This document shows, one piece after another, positions 1 to 13,000 of a DNA stretch of 64,000 nt; the first letter of the stretch is position 1; each line of letters opens with the position of its first letter. Made by a program: the position numbers and the translations under genes. The notes beneath the pieces were generated by a model. That model was not told the origin of the DNA. It did no database searches and saw only the letters and a program-made list of their open reading frames with translations. Source of the DNA: Haliotis asinina (Eukaryota; Mollusca; Gastropoda; Lepetellida; Haliotidae); the NCBI RefSeq assembly GCF_037392515.1, contig NC_090287.1, positions 14,001,001-14,065,000 on the forward strand, written 5' to 3'.

Positions 1-104
1 GAATAAATTTGCAGCCCCGTCTGGCGACGTGAACGTACCCAAATACAGAGTTCTGTGTTCATTTGTAAATGTTTATGTTCGGTTGAGTTTACGAATTAGA
101 ACAT

Positions 105-305
105 AATAATAGTCGAGTCTGGACCAGACAATCCAGTGATGGACAGCATGAACATCGATCGACGCAATTAGGATACAGTGACATGTCAACCAAGCGGCCG
201 AGTCTGACCACCCGATCCCATTAGTCGTCTCTTACGACAAGCATGGGTTACTGTCAACTTACTGAAGATCAGGTCTAACCCGGAGCTTCGCGGGTCCACC
301 CCCAG
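105..305 (+). repeat. SINE-like dispersed element, fragment (family A)
   Basis: Contains GAGTCTGGACCAGACAATCC, GACATGTCAACCAAG, GAGTCTGACCACCCGATCCC and CTCTTACGACAAGCATGGGT in the order found in other copies of this family in the window (6110, 6551, 38668 and the reverse copy near 28100). The family normally begins with GTGA repeats. Confidence 0.75.
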
Positions 306-555
306 TTAAGAGCACGTCCCATGTACCGGATGGGTGACTAGGTTCCTGATCGTTGATCATAACCGCCTTTAAATAATGCATCGGGATGGTCGAATACGAC
401 TTACAATATCTCAGAAGAAATGCACTTAGTCATATTTTCTTCAAACTGTATCAGTCATCTTATGGAGATCTTTACAGCCGTTAAAATTAAATGTCGCGAA
501 AGAGACGATGTGATGTTTAGGTCTCTACTGTAAGGTAGTTAACAATGTACTACTT

Positions 556-602
556 AATCATCATCATCATCATCATCATCATGAAATCATCATCATCATC
601 AC
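556..602 (+). repeat. (ATC)n microsatellite
   Basis: About 15 ATC units interrupted once by GAAATC. Confidence 0.9.
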
Positions 603-1940
603 GGACGTTGCCAGGCCTCGCCCATAATCCCTCAAGTATTATTTTTTTTATAACTGCTTACATAAGCTTAAATTAATGATTCACTTTCACGTGATCATCG
701 ATCAAGTGTAGAACAATGCCCTAGAGGAAAATGTACTTGTGCATCTATTCTAAAACAGTTTCCGCTGAACTGACGTGAGAATGAATACTGTTAAACGCCG
801 TATTTCGCTTTAATGGGCTTTACACGTAAGAGGAATCGAACTCGAGGTTTCCATATGATGACTGTAACAATTCTTCGTTCCAACAGGCAGTTTTAGCAGT
901 TTTCACTTTAAGATTTCCTCTCATGTCATTCTTACGCCGGGGCCAAGGTTACATGATCGTGGGTGGGGATCATAATCTCGCAATGATTTTTGTCCTTCTC
1001 AAATCGACGTTATCGCAAATATCTAATGCCATGCGACCCAGATCTATTATTTAGATTACATGAAAAGGATCAGTGAGCACGTGAGCGATATGCTTTTTTA
1101 AAACTAATACAGAAACGTCGTTGTGTAACTACTGTTCATAATTTATGCATGACTCATACAAATGCATTACCATGTGTGACCGTTTACGGCGCACGTGTGA
1201 CAAATCTAAATAGCGTTGCTGTCGGAGGGTTGCTGGATTGGTTACTCGAAATATTTAAGAGCTTCGGTCCTACGTACCTACATGCCTCCTTGGTGACTTG
1301 GCAGTAAATGTGCGTCTGTTCAAACAGGGAATGGGTACCCGATAGGAATTCTTACGTAGGATGAGATGCCAGTGACATGTTTAACCTTCTAGTACCTCAT
1401 AAACATGGTGGGTTGTGTTCTCCTTAAGTAGCTGCATGTATGTAAAGTTCCTATTTGTAGACCTAGATCGTTATCTTACTGTGTATATATAAAGTGTTGT
1501 ATTTGTCCTTTGGGAGCCTTAGTACTTTTGTGGGATGGACATTTGAGTCGATTCCCGCAAGGAGTTCCCTAAGCTGAATTTGCATGTAATTAGAACAATC
1601 CTAATCATAATCATAAATTGAAATATGTCACCTTGGATACATGTCGGTCGTGGTTGTTGGCAGGGGGGTCCATTATCCCCATATATTTTTCCTCCTGCGT
1701 GCTCCTGCTCTAATTTTTGTGACAAATAAACGTATTCAAGGCCATTGACGATAGGGATTATTTAATCGCACAAAACGCAGACGGTAAAGAACTTCTTTTG
1801 GATGGTTCTAATAGATCTTTCGAGGCTATCATTGACACTTGAAGTTTGTAAATCATTCTAGATTACGAATAATTTTCCGTCACAAGTTGTCTGGGTAGGT
1901 TATAAAAAGCCCTCGTAACCTAGACCAAACTAAACTTTGA
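603..1940. other. Unassigned sequence upstream of ATG14
   Basis: No gene recognised. A reverse tRNA B-box-like block (AGGAATCGAACTCGAGGTTT) lies at 831-850 and may be a SINE remnant; nothing else stands out. Confidence 0.4.
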
Positions 1941-3165
1941 ATGGAACCCTGACAGCCTTAAAATTCTAGCCATAATATTTTCATCTAATTGTAATAGAAT
2001 GATCAAACTGATTTTTGAAAGTAAAATCTTCGAAATCGAACGAACTATTAAAAGATGGATGAAAAGAAAAATAACGCAATTAGGCAGAATTGCAGTAATC
2101 AAATCAGTTCGCAATTGAAAATTCAACTTCCTTTTACACTCACAAATCTACCTGAAAAATTCCTCTGAAAGATAAACAATATTCTTTTAAGGTTTTTATG
2201 GAATAACAAACCAGACAAAATAAAGAGAACAGTAAACCTACATCCCAAGGGGGACTCGGTATGATAGATATATTTGCTTATACTGCTTATCTGGATGAAG
2301 AAACTACCAAATGTTGACTTTGAAAAGAAATAGAAAACTTTTATGTGAATCCTGACTTTTCTGACATACTCCTCCTTCGTGGAAGTTATTTTCCCCTCTA
2401 ACATGCTGGAACGACACAAAACCTCTTCTGGAAAGACTGTTTTGTTGCCTTTTCCAAGAACAGCTACAAGATTAAACCAAATAACTATGACACGTTCCTA
2501 AGAGAAACCCTGCAATACATATACAATATAGTTTATAAATGGCAAATCCTTCTATAGCCAAAACGTCTATGTTAATAATATATGTATTATCCATTGCCTG
2601 ATCAATAGTGGGGACAATGTTATGACATTGCAACAATTCCGTAACAAATACTTTCTAATTGATTTCCTGGATTTTTATGGCAGTATGTGTGCAGTTAGCA
2701 AATACCTCAAACACTGACGCATTAAACAAAATTCCCGACTTGAAAATAACAAAGAACACGAATATACACATTAACACTATTTATTCATGTCAATACTTTC
2801 GTACACCAAATGCATTATGTTGATAACTGTGTATGTACTTTCTGGAAGGGTGAACCAGAATCTATCCAACATGTGTTTAGGCACTGCAGGGTAAGTACAG
2901 CATATTAGAAAAAACATTTCACAATGGCTTGAATCCAGGTTTCTACATGTTGACAAGAAAAATCTTTCTTTACATTTAATCCTTTTTGGCTATGCTTAAA
3001 ATTTGATGGTATTTTTTTAATAAACCTCTTGCTGGCCAAATTTCACATCTACGGATGCAAAATGCAAAATTACTTACCAAACACAAAACATTTCCAAAGT
3101 GACTACCTGACACGTTAATAAATCCACGTATGCTAAATTTTATAGGAAACAAGCTTCTCATGAAA
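1941..3165 (+). mobile_element. Decayed non-LTR retrotransposon (LINE), 3' part
   Basis: Translating the + strand across frameshifts and stops gives the C-terminal part of a LINE ORF2: a piece like FEIERTIKRWMKRKITQLGR, then AVIKS, later CTFWKGEPESIQHVFRHC (the Cys-x-Glu-His-Cys zinc-like block seen downstream of LINE reverse transcriptases) and AKFHIYGCKMQNYLPNTKHF. There are many stops, so it is dead. The clade cannot be told. Functional residues of the RT palm lie upstream and are absent. Confidence 0.75.
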
Positions 3166-3221
3166 ACCTTTGGTAATGTTACACAATATACTATATGCAT
3201 GTGCATGCATATATGTGTGTG

Positions 3222-3266
3222 TTTATTCATTCATTCATTCATTCATTCATTCATTCATTCATTCAT

Positions 3267-3313
<47 letters not shown>

Positions 3314-3318
3314 TTTTT
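3222..3318 (+). repeat. Compound (ATTC)n/(ATTT)n microsatellite
   Basis: Roughly ten ATTC units pass directly into about thirteen ATTT units. It follows the LINE 3' end and may derive from its tail. The open frames here (FIHSFIHSF, YLFIYLFI) are repeat artefacts. Confidence 0.95.
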
Positions 3319-3780
3319 CCTTACTGGTCATGTGAAAAAAGTGACAAAATCAACCGGCAAATGTATACTGTCCAGGAGTAAAACAAAACAAAAAAAAAAC
3401 CCATAGAACCTGATGATATGTAGCTCAAAGTTTATTTGTATCCTCTATAAAGTGTTTTGTTCGTCAGCATTTAAAGATGCTCGGTTGGGGGTGGGGTGGG
3501 GGTGGGGGGGTAAATATTTATATGATCATCTTTTCCAAAACAAATATAGATAGTTTATGGTATTTGCTAAAACTGTTAAGTAGAGAGAGGGAAAGAAAAG
3601 TCGAAACGGTTTAGCGGAATGTGCTAAAGGACATATGTTCAACGTTAGATGGGTTATATTTAAAATGAACTTTTATGTTATATGAGCTATCTATTCCTAT
3701 GCTTAACCCAGTTCATTAATGTATACACATATATTATGCAAAAACACATCATTTATGGAGCGCGCCTAATCGAAGGGAAG
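3317..3780. other. Presumed ATG14 upstream/promoter region
   Basis: AT-rich, with a G-rich run (GGGGGTGGGGTGGGGGTGG) near 3486-3508 that could form a quadruplex. No TATA element is clear close to the coding start. Confidence 0.3.
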
Positions 3781-3837
3781 TAACTCTTTGTTTATAGGTG
3801 GCTATCCCACAATTCCGTGTGGTAAACAAACCCACAT

Positions 3838-3845
3838 GACGTAAT
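3838..3845 (+). promoter_or_regulatory. CRE-like TGACGTAA next to the ATG14 start
   Basis: TGACGTAA resembles a CREB/ATF site. It sits inside a perfect inverted repeat, CATGAC at 3835-3840 and GTCATG at 3846-3851, whose right arm includes the start codon. No TATA box is obvious upstream. Because it touches the ATG it could instead act in the 5' UTR or be chance. Confidence 0.3.
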
Positions 3846-3848
3846 GTC

Positions 3849-4042
3849 ATGGCTGCCTCCAGTTGCGAAAGCAGTCTAGCTCCTGTAGATTTCTTGTTAC
3901 CAACATCTTTTGAAAGTTCTGACAGTCTGACCGTTGCTGTTGAACGCTGTCCACTCTGCACAACATCCAGGAGACCATTTTACTGCTCAGGTTGCGTCAA
4001 CAAAGGCAGTTTCGTGCATTCATCGTCGAATTTGCATGAGAG
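3849..4042 (+). CDS. ATG14: ATG14 coding exon 1: start and CxxC pairs
   Basis: Starts at ATG 3849 and encodes residues 1-64 plus two bases of codon 65. It carries VERCPLC and FYCSGCV, i.e. Cys34, Cys37, Cys46 and Cys49, the conserved cysteines that in vertebrates are needed for ER recruitment. The donor AG|GTAACG gives phase 2; reading on reaches TAA at 4044-4046. Confidence 0.95.
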
Positions 4043-7000
4043 GTAACGCTGGCTTGGGTTTGTTTTGGTATGTCAGATGCCTTTGTTCCCTCTTATGTTT
4101 GTTTACACTTGGTTCTAATTTACAGTTTCCATGCAAGACAAGATAAGTGGAAGATTAAGAAGAAGGAATGCAGCGAACTTCAAGAAAGGTAGGCAGTTTT
4201 GTATATCTCAGTAAAGAAACTTGAACTATTAACCACAGTTGTGTCATGGCTATTTTTATCTTCACAAATGAACATGATGAAACACTTCTTCCAAGATCAA
4301 CATACGGATATAGCGGTGTGCTTTTTATCTCGTAAAAAAGGCCAGATCTCATAGGTACAAATGACCAATACAATTTCTATGATCCAAGCTTGAAAGTCTC
4401 CTGGAAAAATACTTCTGATAGTAATTGTGGTGTGGGAAGATGAATATTGTCCGTATGACTCCAACATAACTATATTTGTATGTCATGACATCTGTGTTTA
4501 CATGTTTGTATAAAATATGGTTACATGTCAGTGTTTCAGATCTGTCCATCTACTGGCGTTATTGTGAACACGAAATGTTCTAAAGACATTTTCCATTTCA
4601 TATTTGCAAATGAGATAAGTCATTGTCATATGAAAAGTTGGTAAAATATTTGTTCTCTTCCATGGCTAAAATGTTACTATGACAAGCAACATTTTTTGTT
4701 AGATTCTGTCAAATGTGAACTTGCACACTTTGGCGCCCATCAGTAAAATGACTGAGCTATGTCAACTGTGTACCTTGACCAGGATTATTTTCAAGTTAAA
4801 TGAATCAGAAGGGAAATACTTTCTGATTTATAACAGCTCATGACTGTCTAGCTCACAATTGCTCCTGGTGAAATGGCATTCTCTGAATTGAAGATTGATC
4901 TTGTTCACACATGTATGTTCGAAAGCATGCACCTAGCAATTGAATGACATGTCAGTTCCAGTGTTTATAAGCATAAATATCAGCTGACCTTGTCATAATC
5001 TTGATAATCATAATGTTAGACACGTTAGAAGTTCAAGATTCCATGTACTCCTATAATGTGACAGGAAGTCTTGTGCACCCAAGTACCTTGTGTACCCAAT
5101 TTCCAACACAGGACTTATTAGTTGCTTATTAAAGAAAATTCATATATGGATTTTGTTTTGATCATGAATATACACAAATCTTGCTGGGAACTCCATTTTC
5201 GTACCAGTGATAATTTCAACTGTGATAAATACCCAAGACCAATGTTATGATGTAGTTTCATTTGACCCGAAGATATTGCTATGACCATGATGACTAGCCA
5301 TACAGTCAGTTTATGCTTTGGAGCAGCCATATTGGAGAATACAGCACTCAAATGCTATTAGCATTATTAGTCTATAATATCTAAGTAAGTAATTGTACTT
5401 GTCCCTAGCATACTTTGCATGAATTTCAGAGGATTGTAAGTTAGAGATATGGTGGGCAAAGGTAGTGGTGAGAGAATTTTGTCACTTCCCAAACAGAACC
5501 ATGGTGGCCAATGGATCAAGAGTTTTTTCATAACAAAATGCTGCTAAATACACCAGAGAATCAAGGAGTGCGTGGGTTGGGTTTTAACACTGCTTTTAGC
5601 AATATTCCAACTGTAGCAGGGCGCGGTGTCATCCCCAAGATGACATACTTAACGTGTCAACTTGCTGACTAGGTAAACCTCTTTGGTCATGTGGACAAGG
5701 CCTCCAACTTCAGATCAGATGGTCCGTGGTTCGAATCCCAACATGGGACTTGGGAATATTTTGCACACTGTCACAGTGTGGGATACCAGATGTGGGCTTC
5801 GCACATTAGGCATGTGTTGCAAATTGAATCTAGGTCTTCGGCATGGCAAATGAAAGTTTAACCACTAGGCTATCATATCACCCCTTGAGAGAATCAAGAT
5901 GCTTATCATGGTGATCATGTATATATCTGCCATTGTTCTGATGGTGATGATGGTCCAGATTGCTGTTTATCAAGTAAACACTAGTATTATTGAACATTTA
6001 GGATGGTGATATTGCCACCTGCCATGAAGTCAAGTATATCCAGAATGAGGGTTTAGCTTTTTTCTTTTTTTTGGTTCAAGTGATTGAATGAGTTTATTTT
6101 TATGCCACAATCAACAGTATTCCAGCTATATGGCAGCAGTCTGTAAATAATCAAACCTGGACCAGACAATCCAGTGATCAACAGCATGAGCCCATTCCAC
6201 CCCGGATCTTCACGGGTATTTATGGTTCAAACATCCTAATAAGTAAAGTACTTAATCTGTTGGTAGACATTCACTAGTCCTTAAGACTAGTTGTCATTCT
6301 GAATGGAATTAGTAATTTCTTTCCAAAATTTGAGGAATCGAGTTGAGTGGGGAAAAACATTTTTTAATTTGTTGCATAAGCAATCTAGGTTAAGAACGCT
6401 TGTAAATATTTTAGTTTCACACACTGCACACTGCAGATCTCACAAACTGTTTACATTCAAAGCAAATGGCATGATTTCATATACAATGTCTTGTTCATGC
6501 AGTTCACTGAAATGTACATGTTTTACGGTGAGTGTGCTGAGTTTTACGTCATGCTCAGCTATATTTCAGCTATATGGTGGCAGTCTGTAAATAATCAAGT
6601 CTGGGCCAGACAACCCTTTGATCAACATCTTGAGCATCAATCTGCACAGTTGGAAACCGATGACATGTGTCAGCGAGTCTGACCAAACAATCACATTGGT
6701 TGCCTCTTGTGACAAGCAAAGTTGCTGTTTATGGCAATCATACTATTACAAGTTTTATAAAGCGCACAAGTTTTGTGGTTCTATAAAGTGGATACTTTTT
6801 ATCACTTTATCAGCATAAATGTACCCAAGAAGTTACCTCCAGAAGAACATTGCCTAACATTGTTTGTTATTGGGAGTTAGTACTACGTTGTGACCTGTTG
6901 AAAATCATTGTGGAATGAGATTGGATGCATTGAAATCTCCTTTGAAGAAGCAAAAGAGTAAATATGACTATGAGTATTCTTTCTCAAGTGGTGTAAAATA

Positions 7001-10000
7001 TGTGGCAATAATTGAAGATTAACTCAGCCAGAGAGTCCCCCTTTGTGTGCATCACTGCTAAATGTCATTCAAAGAGTTTTGTATTTATGTGGTCAGCATT
7101 TTGACATGAAGGGATCTGTAACCTAGAATCATAAAAATGTCATTCATTGTGTCATACAGTGCATTGTCAGGACATTCAAGGGAGGTGTCATGTCATGTCC
7201 AGTGTTTGCAATACTTAGATTTGCCACATATGTATTTGGGATTTCACTTTGTTAGTAAAGTAGAAATTCTAGTACTTTTTGGAGGGTTGTGTCCCATCCA
7301 GGATTCAAACCCGGACCCTCAGAGTCAGGCACCTAATCGCCAGCACACAAAGTCAGCCGAAGTACTGGAATCTGTACTGTACTAAGAAAGTGAAATCCCA
7401 AATATGATATATGTTGCATTTGACCACTTTCTAAGTGGCATTGTGTAATCATAGCTTTAATTTGCTAGCTGGCCAACAGGGCCTACAGCCGTCTGCAGGC
7501 GTTAACAGGCTTGAAAGTCTCCTGGAAAAATACTTCTGATAGTAATTGTGGTGTGGGAAGATGAATATTGTCCGTATGACTCCAACATAACTATATTTGT
7601 ATGTCATGACATCTGTGTTTACATGTTTGTATAAAATATGGTTACATGTCAGTGTTTCAGATCTGTCCATCTACTGGCGTTATTGTGAACACGAAATGTT
7701 CTAAAGACATTTTCCATTTCATATTTGCAAATGAGATAAGTCATTGTCATATGAAAAGTTGGTAAAATATTTGTTCTCTTCCATGGCTAAAATGTTACTA
7801 TGACAAGCAACATTTTTTGTTAGATTCTGTCAAATGTGAACTTGCACACTTTGGCGCCCATCAGTAAAATGACTGAGCTATGTCAACTGTGTACCTTGAC
7901 CAGGATTATTTTCAAGTTAAATGAATCAGAAGGGAAATACTTTCTGATTTATAACAGCTCATGACTGTCTAGCTCACAATTGCTCCTGGTGAAATGGCAT
8001 TCTCTGAATTGAAGATTGATCTTGTTCACACATGTATGTTCGAAAGCATGCACCTAGCAATTGAATGACATGTCAGTTCCAGTGTTTATAAGCATAAATA
8101 TCAGCTGACCTTGTCATAATCTTGATAATCATAATGTTAGACACGTTAGAAGTTCAAGATTCCATGTACTCCTATAATGTGACAGGAAGTCTTGTGCACC
8201 CAAGTACCTTGTGTACCCAATTTCCAACACAGGACTTATTAGTTGCTTATTAAAGAAAATTCATATATGGATTTTGTTTTGATCATGAATATACACAAAT
8301 CTTGCTGGGAACTCCATTTTCGTACCAGTGATAATTTCAACTGTGATAAATACCCAAGACCAATGTTATGATGTAGTTTCATTTGACCCGAAGATATTGC
8401 TATGACCATGATGACTAGCCATACAGTCAGTTTATGCTTTGGAGCAGCCATATTGGAGAATACAGCACTCAAATGCTATTAGCATTATTAGTCTATAATA
8501 TCTAAGTAAGTAATTGTACTTGTCCCTAGCATACTTTGCATGAATTTCAGAGGATTGTAAGTTAGAGATATGGTGGGCAAAGGTAGTGGTGAGAGAATTT
8601 TGTCACTTCCCAAACAGAACCATGGTGGCCAATGGATCAAGAGTTTTTTCATAACAAAATGCTGCTAAATACACCAGAGAATCAAGGAGTGCGTGGGTTG
8701 GGTTTTAACACTGCTTTTAGCAATATTCCAACTGTAGCAGGGCGCGGTGTCATCCCCAAGATGACATACTTAACGTGTCAACTTGCTGACTAGGTAAACC
8801 TCTTTGGTCATGTGGACAAGGCCTCCAACTTCAGATCAGATGGTCCGTGGTTCGAATCCCAACATGGGACTTGGGAATATTTTGCACACTGTCACAGTGT
8901 GGGATACCAGATGTGGGCTTCGCACATTAGGCATGTGTTGCAAATTGAATCTAGGTCTTCGGCATGGCAAATGAAAGTTTAACCACTAGGCTATCATATC
9001 ACCCCTTGAGAGAATCAAGATGCTTATCATGGTGATCATGTATATATCTGCCATTGTTCTGATGGTGATGATGGTCCAGATTGCTGTTTATCAAGTAAAC
9101 ACTAGTATTATTGAACATTTAGGATGGTGATATTGCCACCTGCCATGAAGTCAAGTATATCCAGAATGAGGGTTTAGCTTTTTTCTTTTTTTTGGTTCAA
9201 GTGATTGAATGAGTTTATTTTTATGCCACAATCAACAGTATTCCAGCTATATGGCAGCAGTCTGTAAATAATCAAACCTGGACCAGACAATCCAGTGATC
9301 AACAGCATGAGCCCATTCCACCCCGGATCTTCACGGGTATTTATGGTTCAAACATCCTAATAAGTAAAGTACTTAATCTGTTGGTAGACATTCACTAGTC
9401 CTTAAGACTAGTTGTCATTCTGAATGGAATTAGTAATTTCTTTCCAAAATTTGAGGAATCGAGTTGAGTGGGGAAAAACATTTTTTAATTTGTTGCATAA
9501 GCAATCTAGGTTAAGAACGCTTGTAAATATTTTAGTTTCACACACTGCACACTGCAGATCTCACAAACTGTTTACATTCAAAGCAAATGGCATGATTTCA
9601 TATACAATGTCTTGTTCATGCAGTTCACTGAAATGTACATGTTTTACGGTGAGTGTGCTGAGTTTTACGTCATGCTCAGCTATATTTCAGCTATATGGTG
9701 GCAGTCTGTAAATAATCAAGTCTGGGCCAGACAACCCTTTGATCAACATCTTGAGCATCAATCTGCACAGTTGGAAACCGATGACATGTGTCAGCGAGTC
9801 TGACCAAACAATCACATTGGTTGCCTCTTGTGACAAGCAAAGTTGCTGTTTATGGCAATCATACTATTACAAGTTTTATAAAGCGCACAAGTTTTGTGGT
9901 TCTATAAAGTGGATACTTTTTATCACTTTATCAGCATAAATGTACCCAAGAAGTTACCTCCAGAAGAACATTGCCTAACATTGTTTGTTATTGGGAGTTA

Positions 10001-13000
10001 GTACTACGTTGTGACCTGTTGAAAATCATTGTGGAATGAGATTGGATGCATTGAAATCTCCTTTGAAGAAGCAAAAGAGTAAATATGACTATGAGTATTC
10101 TTTCTCAAGTGGTGTAAAATATGTGGCAATAATTGAAGATTAACTCAGCCAGAGAGTCCCCCTTTGTGTGCATCACTGCTAAATGTCATTCAAAGAGTTT
10201 TGTATTTATGTGGTCAGCATTTTGACATGAAGGGATCTGTAACCTAGAATCATAAAAATGTCATTCATTGTGTCATACAGTGCATTGTCAGGACATTCAA
10301 GGGAGGTGTCATGTCATGTCCAGTGTTTGCAATACTTAGATTTGCCACATATGTATTTGGGATTTCACTTTGTTAGTAAAGTAGAAATTCTAGTACTTTT
10401 TGGAGGGTTGTGTCCCATCCAGGATTCAAACCCGGACCCTCAGAGTCAGGCACCTAATCGCCAGCACACAAAGTCAGCCGAAGTACTGGAATCTGTACTG
10501 TACTAAGAAAGTGAAATCCCAAATATGATATATGTTGCATTTGACCACTTTCTAAGTGGCATTGTGTAATCATAGCTTTAATTTGCTAGCTGGCCAACAG
10601 GGCCTACAGCCGTCTGCAGGCGTTAACAGGCCCTGAATGAAATTTTTAACGTCAAATCAGCAACAACAAAAAACTCTACACCGTGCACAGTTTCACATTG
10701 TACAAAATCAGTTAGCAAAGACTATGGCGCAGAGGGAAAAGTATATTGTAGTCAGGACTGGTGTTGCCATTCCTCTGTGCAGGGCACTAAATTACCAGGA
10801 AATTGAACAGTTAGAATTTATCATAGCATGATAAATCAAGGATGCTTAATGAACTTATTGAAAAATATGGGAAAGACTGTGGTTAAAAAATGAAAAAAAT
10901 GACAGTTTACTGAAGGCCACAAGGGCCTGCAAATATTTTAAACAGCCGACTGGTTACAATAACAGTCAGTGCTGGGTCTTCGGGCATTTTTATTTTTATT
11001 TCAAACAAAGGTGGGATTTCACCTAGAGATTGTGCAATGATATAACAGCTTTAGGCTAGACCAATTATATTTCTTGTTAAAGGGATGCGCCTGTAGTATT
11101 TTCTAGAATATGAAAAAAAAATATAGTTTTCCCTGCCCAGAAAATAAAATCTTCATGTTTTTATTGGAGAAAAATGTATACTTACAGGAAGTTTATGAAA
11201 ATGTTTTCTTTAGATTGTCTTTTGTCCCACACACACTTCATAAATTGCCAAAGCTTTGAGTATTTGGAAGGAATATTACTTTAATTTGTGATTTTGTTTT
11301 AATTTTTTTTTTCTGTCCTGCCTGTAGGTTTTCTGGGGACAGAAATAAGTAAAAGTCAAACAAGAAATAAAATTGGTCTGGCCTCTTGTAATGTTTATGC
11401 TATTAATGAAAGTGATAAACATGTGTTTATAGTTTCCAGAATTGTCACTGAGTACTGTGTTTGATGCATAAACATTCTAACCTTGTAAACTTCAGACTAA
11501 TATTAGTTTAGGTACAGTTCTCAGTCAGCAAATGGAAACAGTATGTTCAACATCATCCTTATCACTGTTGTGACTGGACATTTTCACCTTACAGCTAAAT
11601 ATTTTGCATGTCATTTTTAGCTATATCACACAATGCCACATACAAAGAGTCATAACACAAGGTTGATGTCTGTCGGAACTGTTTGATAAGCATTTATGGA
11701 CAACCAGTGAGTGAAAACCAATACGTCTAGCACTCAGTAGCGTATTAATGCCAGTTTTATTGTGTAAAATTGCTCAAGCATATGCAGTTAACCTGACAGA
11801 ACTTCTACCTGTCACTGTAATAATGCATCATACATAACATGATAAATGTCTACAAATGACACTTTCACATAAATTCTGTAATTTACTGTCACTCAAAGAT
11901 GGGCATAGTAAAAATACACACTTAAGGAAGGATAATGAGATGTCATTGTTAAAAGTCTTGGGTCATTTGAAAAAAGGCAGATTACCAGTATGCATTTGTA
12001 TTCTTTTCGTGGATAAATTCAAAAGTTTAAAGATGTCTTGTGTTGAATGTGAACTGATGACTGTGCCAGTCATTCCTCAAGATAATGAGGTGATATGATA
12101 AATAGTCGTGAAAAAGGAGGATGTTTCATTATCTTTTTATAAAAATAAACATGACTACATTACTGTGGCAGATCCAATGAAAACTCATGCAACTGACATT
12201 TGGAGTTATGCATGCTTGACACTGATAGATGGGGGATATTATTCAACTTATCATACTAACACACATATGAAAAATGAAATTACAAATTGGATGATTATTC
12301 AAAAGTAGTTTTTCCCAGGACATGCCGAAACGTGTTCAATCAACCTCTAAATGTGTTTGAGCTGATTTGAAAATTTTATATTTTTCCTAATCCTGATTCA
12401 AAGTCATTATAGGGCTGTATATTGTCTAAAATCTTGTTATTAAATTGTGTAGGCATTTGTCAGTGTTTGATATCTACCACATTTTGTCAGTGGTCTTTAT
12501 GAAGAAGGTGACTTTCAAGGGTTCCTGTAATGTTTTCCAGTTTTCATCGTTCTTTCCATCATTGCACTGTAGTGGTTTAAACTGGAAAATATTACAGGAA
12601 TGCTTGATTTTTCCTGTGATACTTTATTTGTTTCTCTCAATATATCACGCTATTATCAGTGATTTGTTGGGGCTCACCTTTGCAAGTGAAAATGTGTCAC
12701 AAAGTTTACAAATGTTTTCAGTAAATAATCTTCTGTTAGAGAGTCATCATTATTCATAAGGTGTTTATTTCAGTTCATGATGAAAATTGTGCATTACAGT
12801 GAATAAATCACAACATTTGTTCAGTATCCTGCAGTTTTGCTGTGATTGAATTTAAAAGTGGATATATTACTATTATTAAACTGATCATGAAAGTGACAAT
12901 GCAACACAAAACAATGAAAATGGCCGTACTTTGTTCATAACCAAAGACTCCCATTTATTTCATTTTACTGGTGCCAATTCCTGTATTAGTGTTGGTGTCA

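Larger units (their letters stand above)
4390..7510 (+). repeat. 3,121-bp tandem duplication, copy 1 (ATG14 intron 2)
   Basis: Begins TTGAAAGTCTCCTGG at 4390 and ends CGTTAACAGGC at 7510, where the same TTGAAAG begins again. All the reading frames I compared are identical between the copies at a constant offset of 3,121. The unit contains SINE-like pieces and no gene. Confidence 0.95.

Noticed and set aside
3130..3406. Small + strand frames rich in Phe/Ile/His/Tyr
   Set aside because: They run through the ATTC/ATTT microsatellite.
5676..5745. A functional tRNA gene
   Set aside because: A and B boxes are present but the acceptor stem does not pair and there is no anticodon arm that I can draw; the following body is SINE-like.
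6303..6590. A 95-codon frame present identically at 9424-9711
   Set aside because: Identical only because the whole 3,121-bp unit is duplicated; the frame crosses SINE-like sequence and has no recognisable domain.
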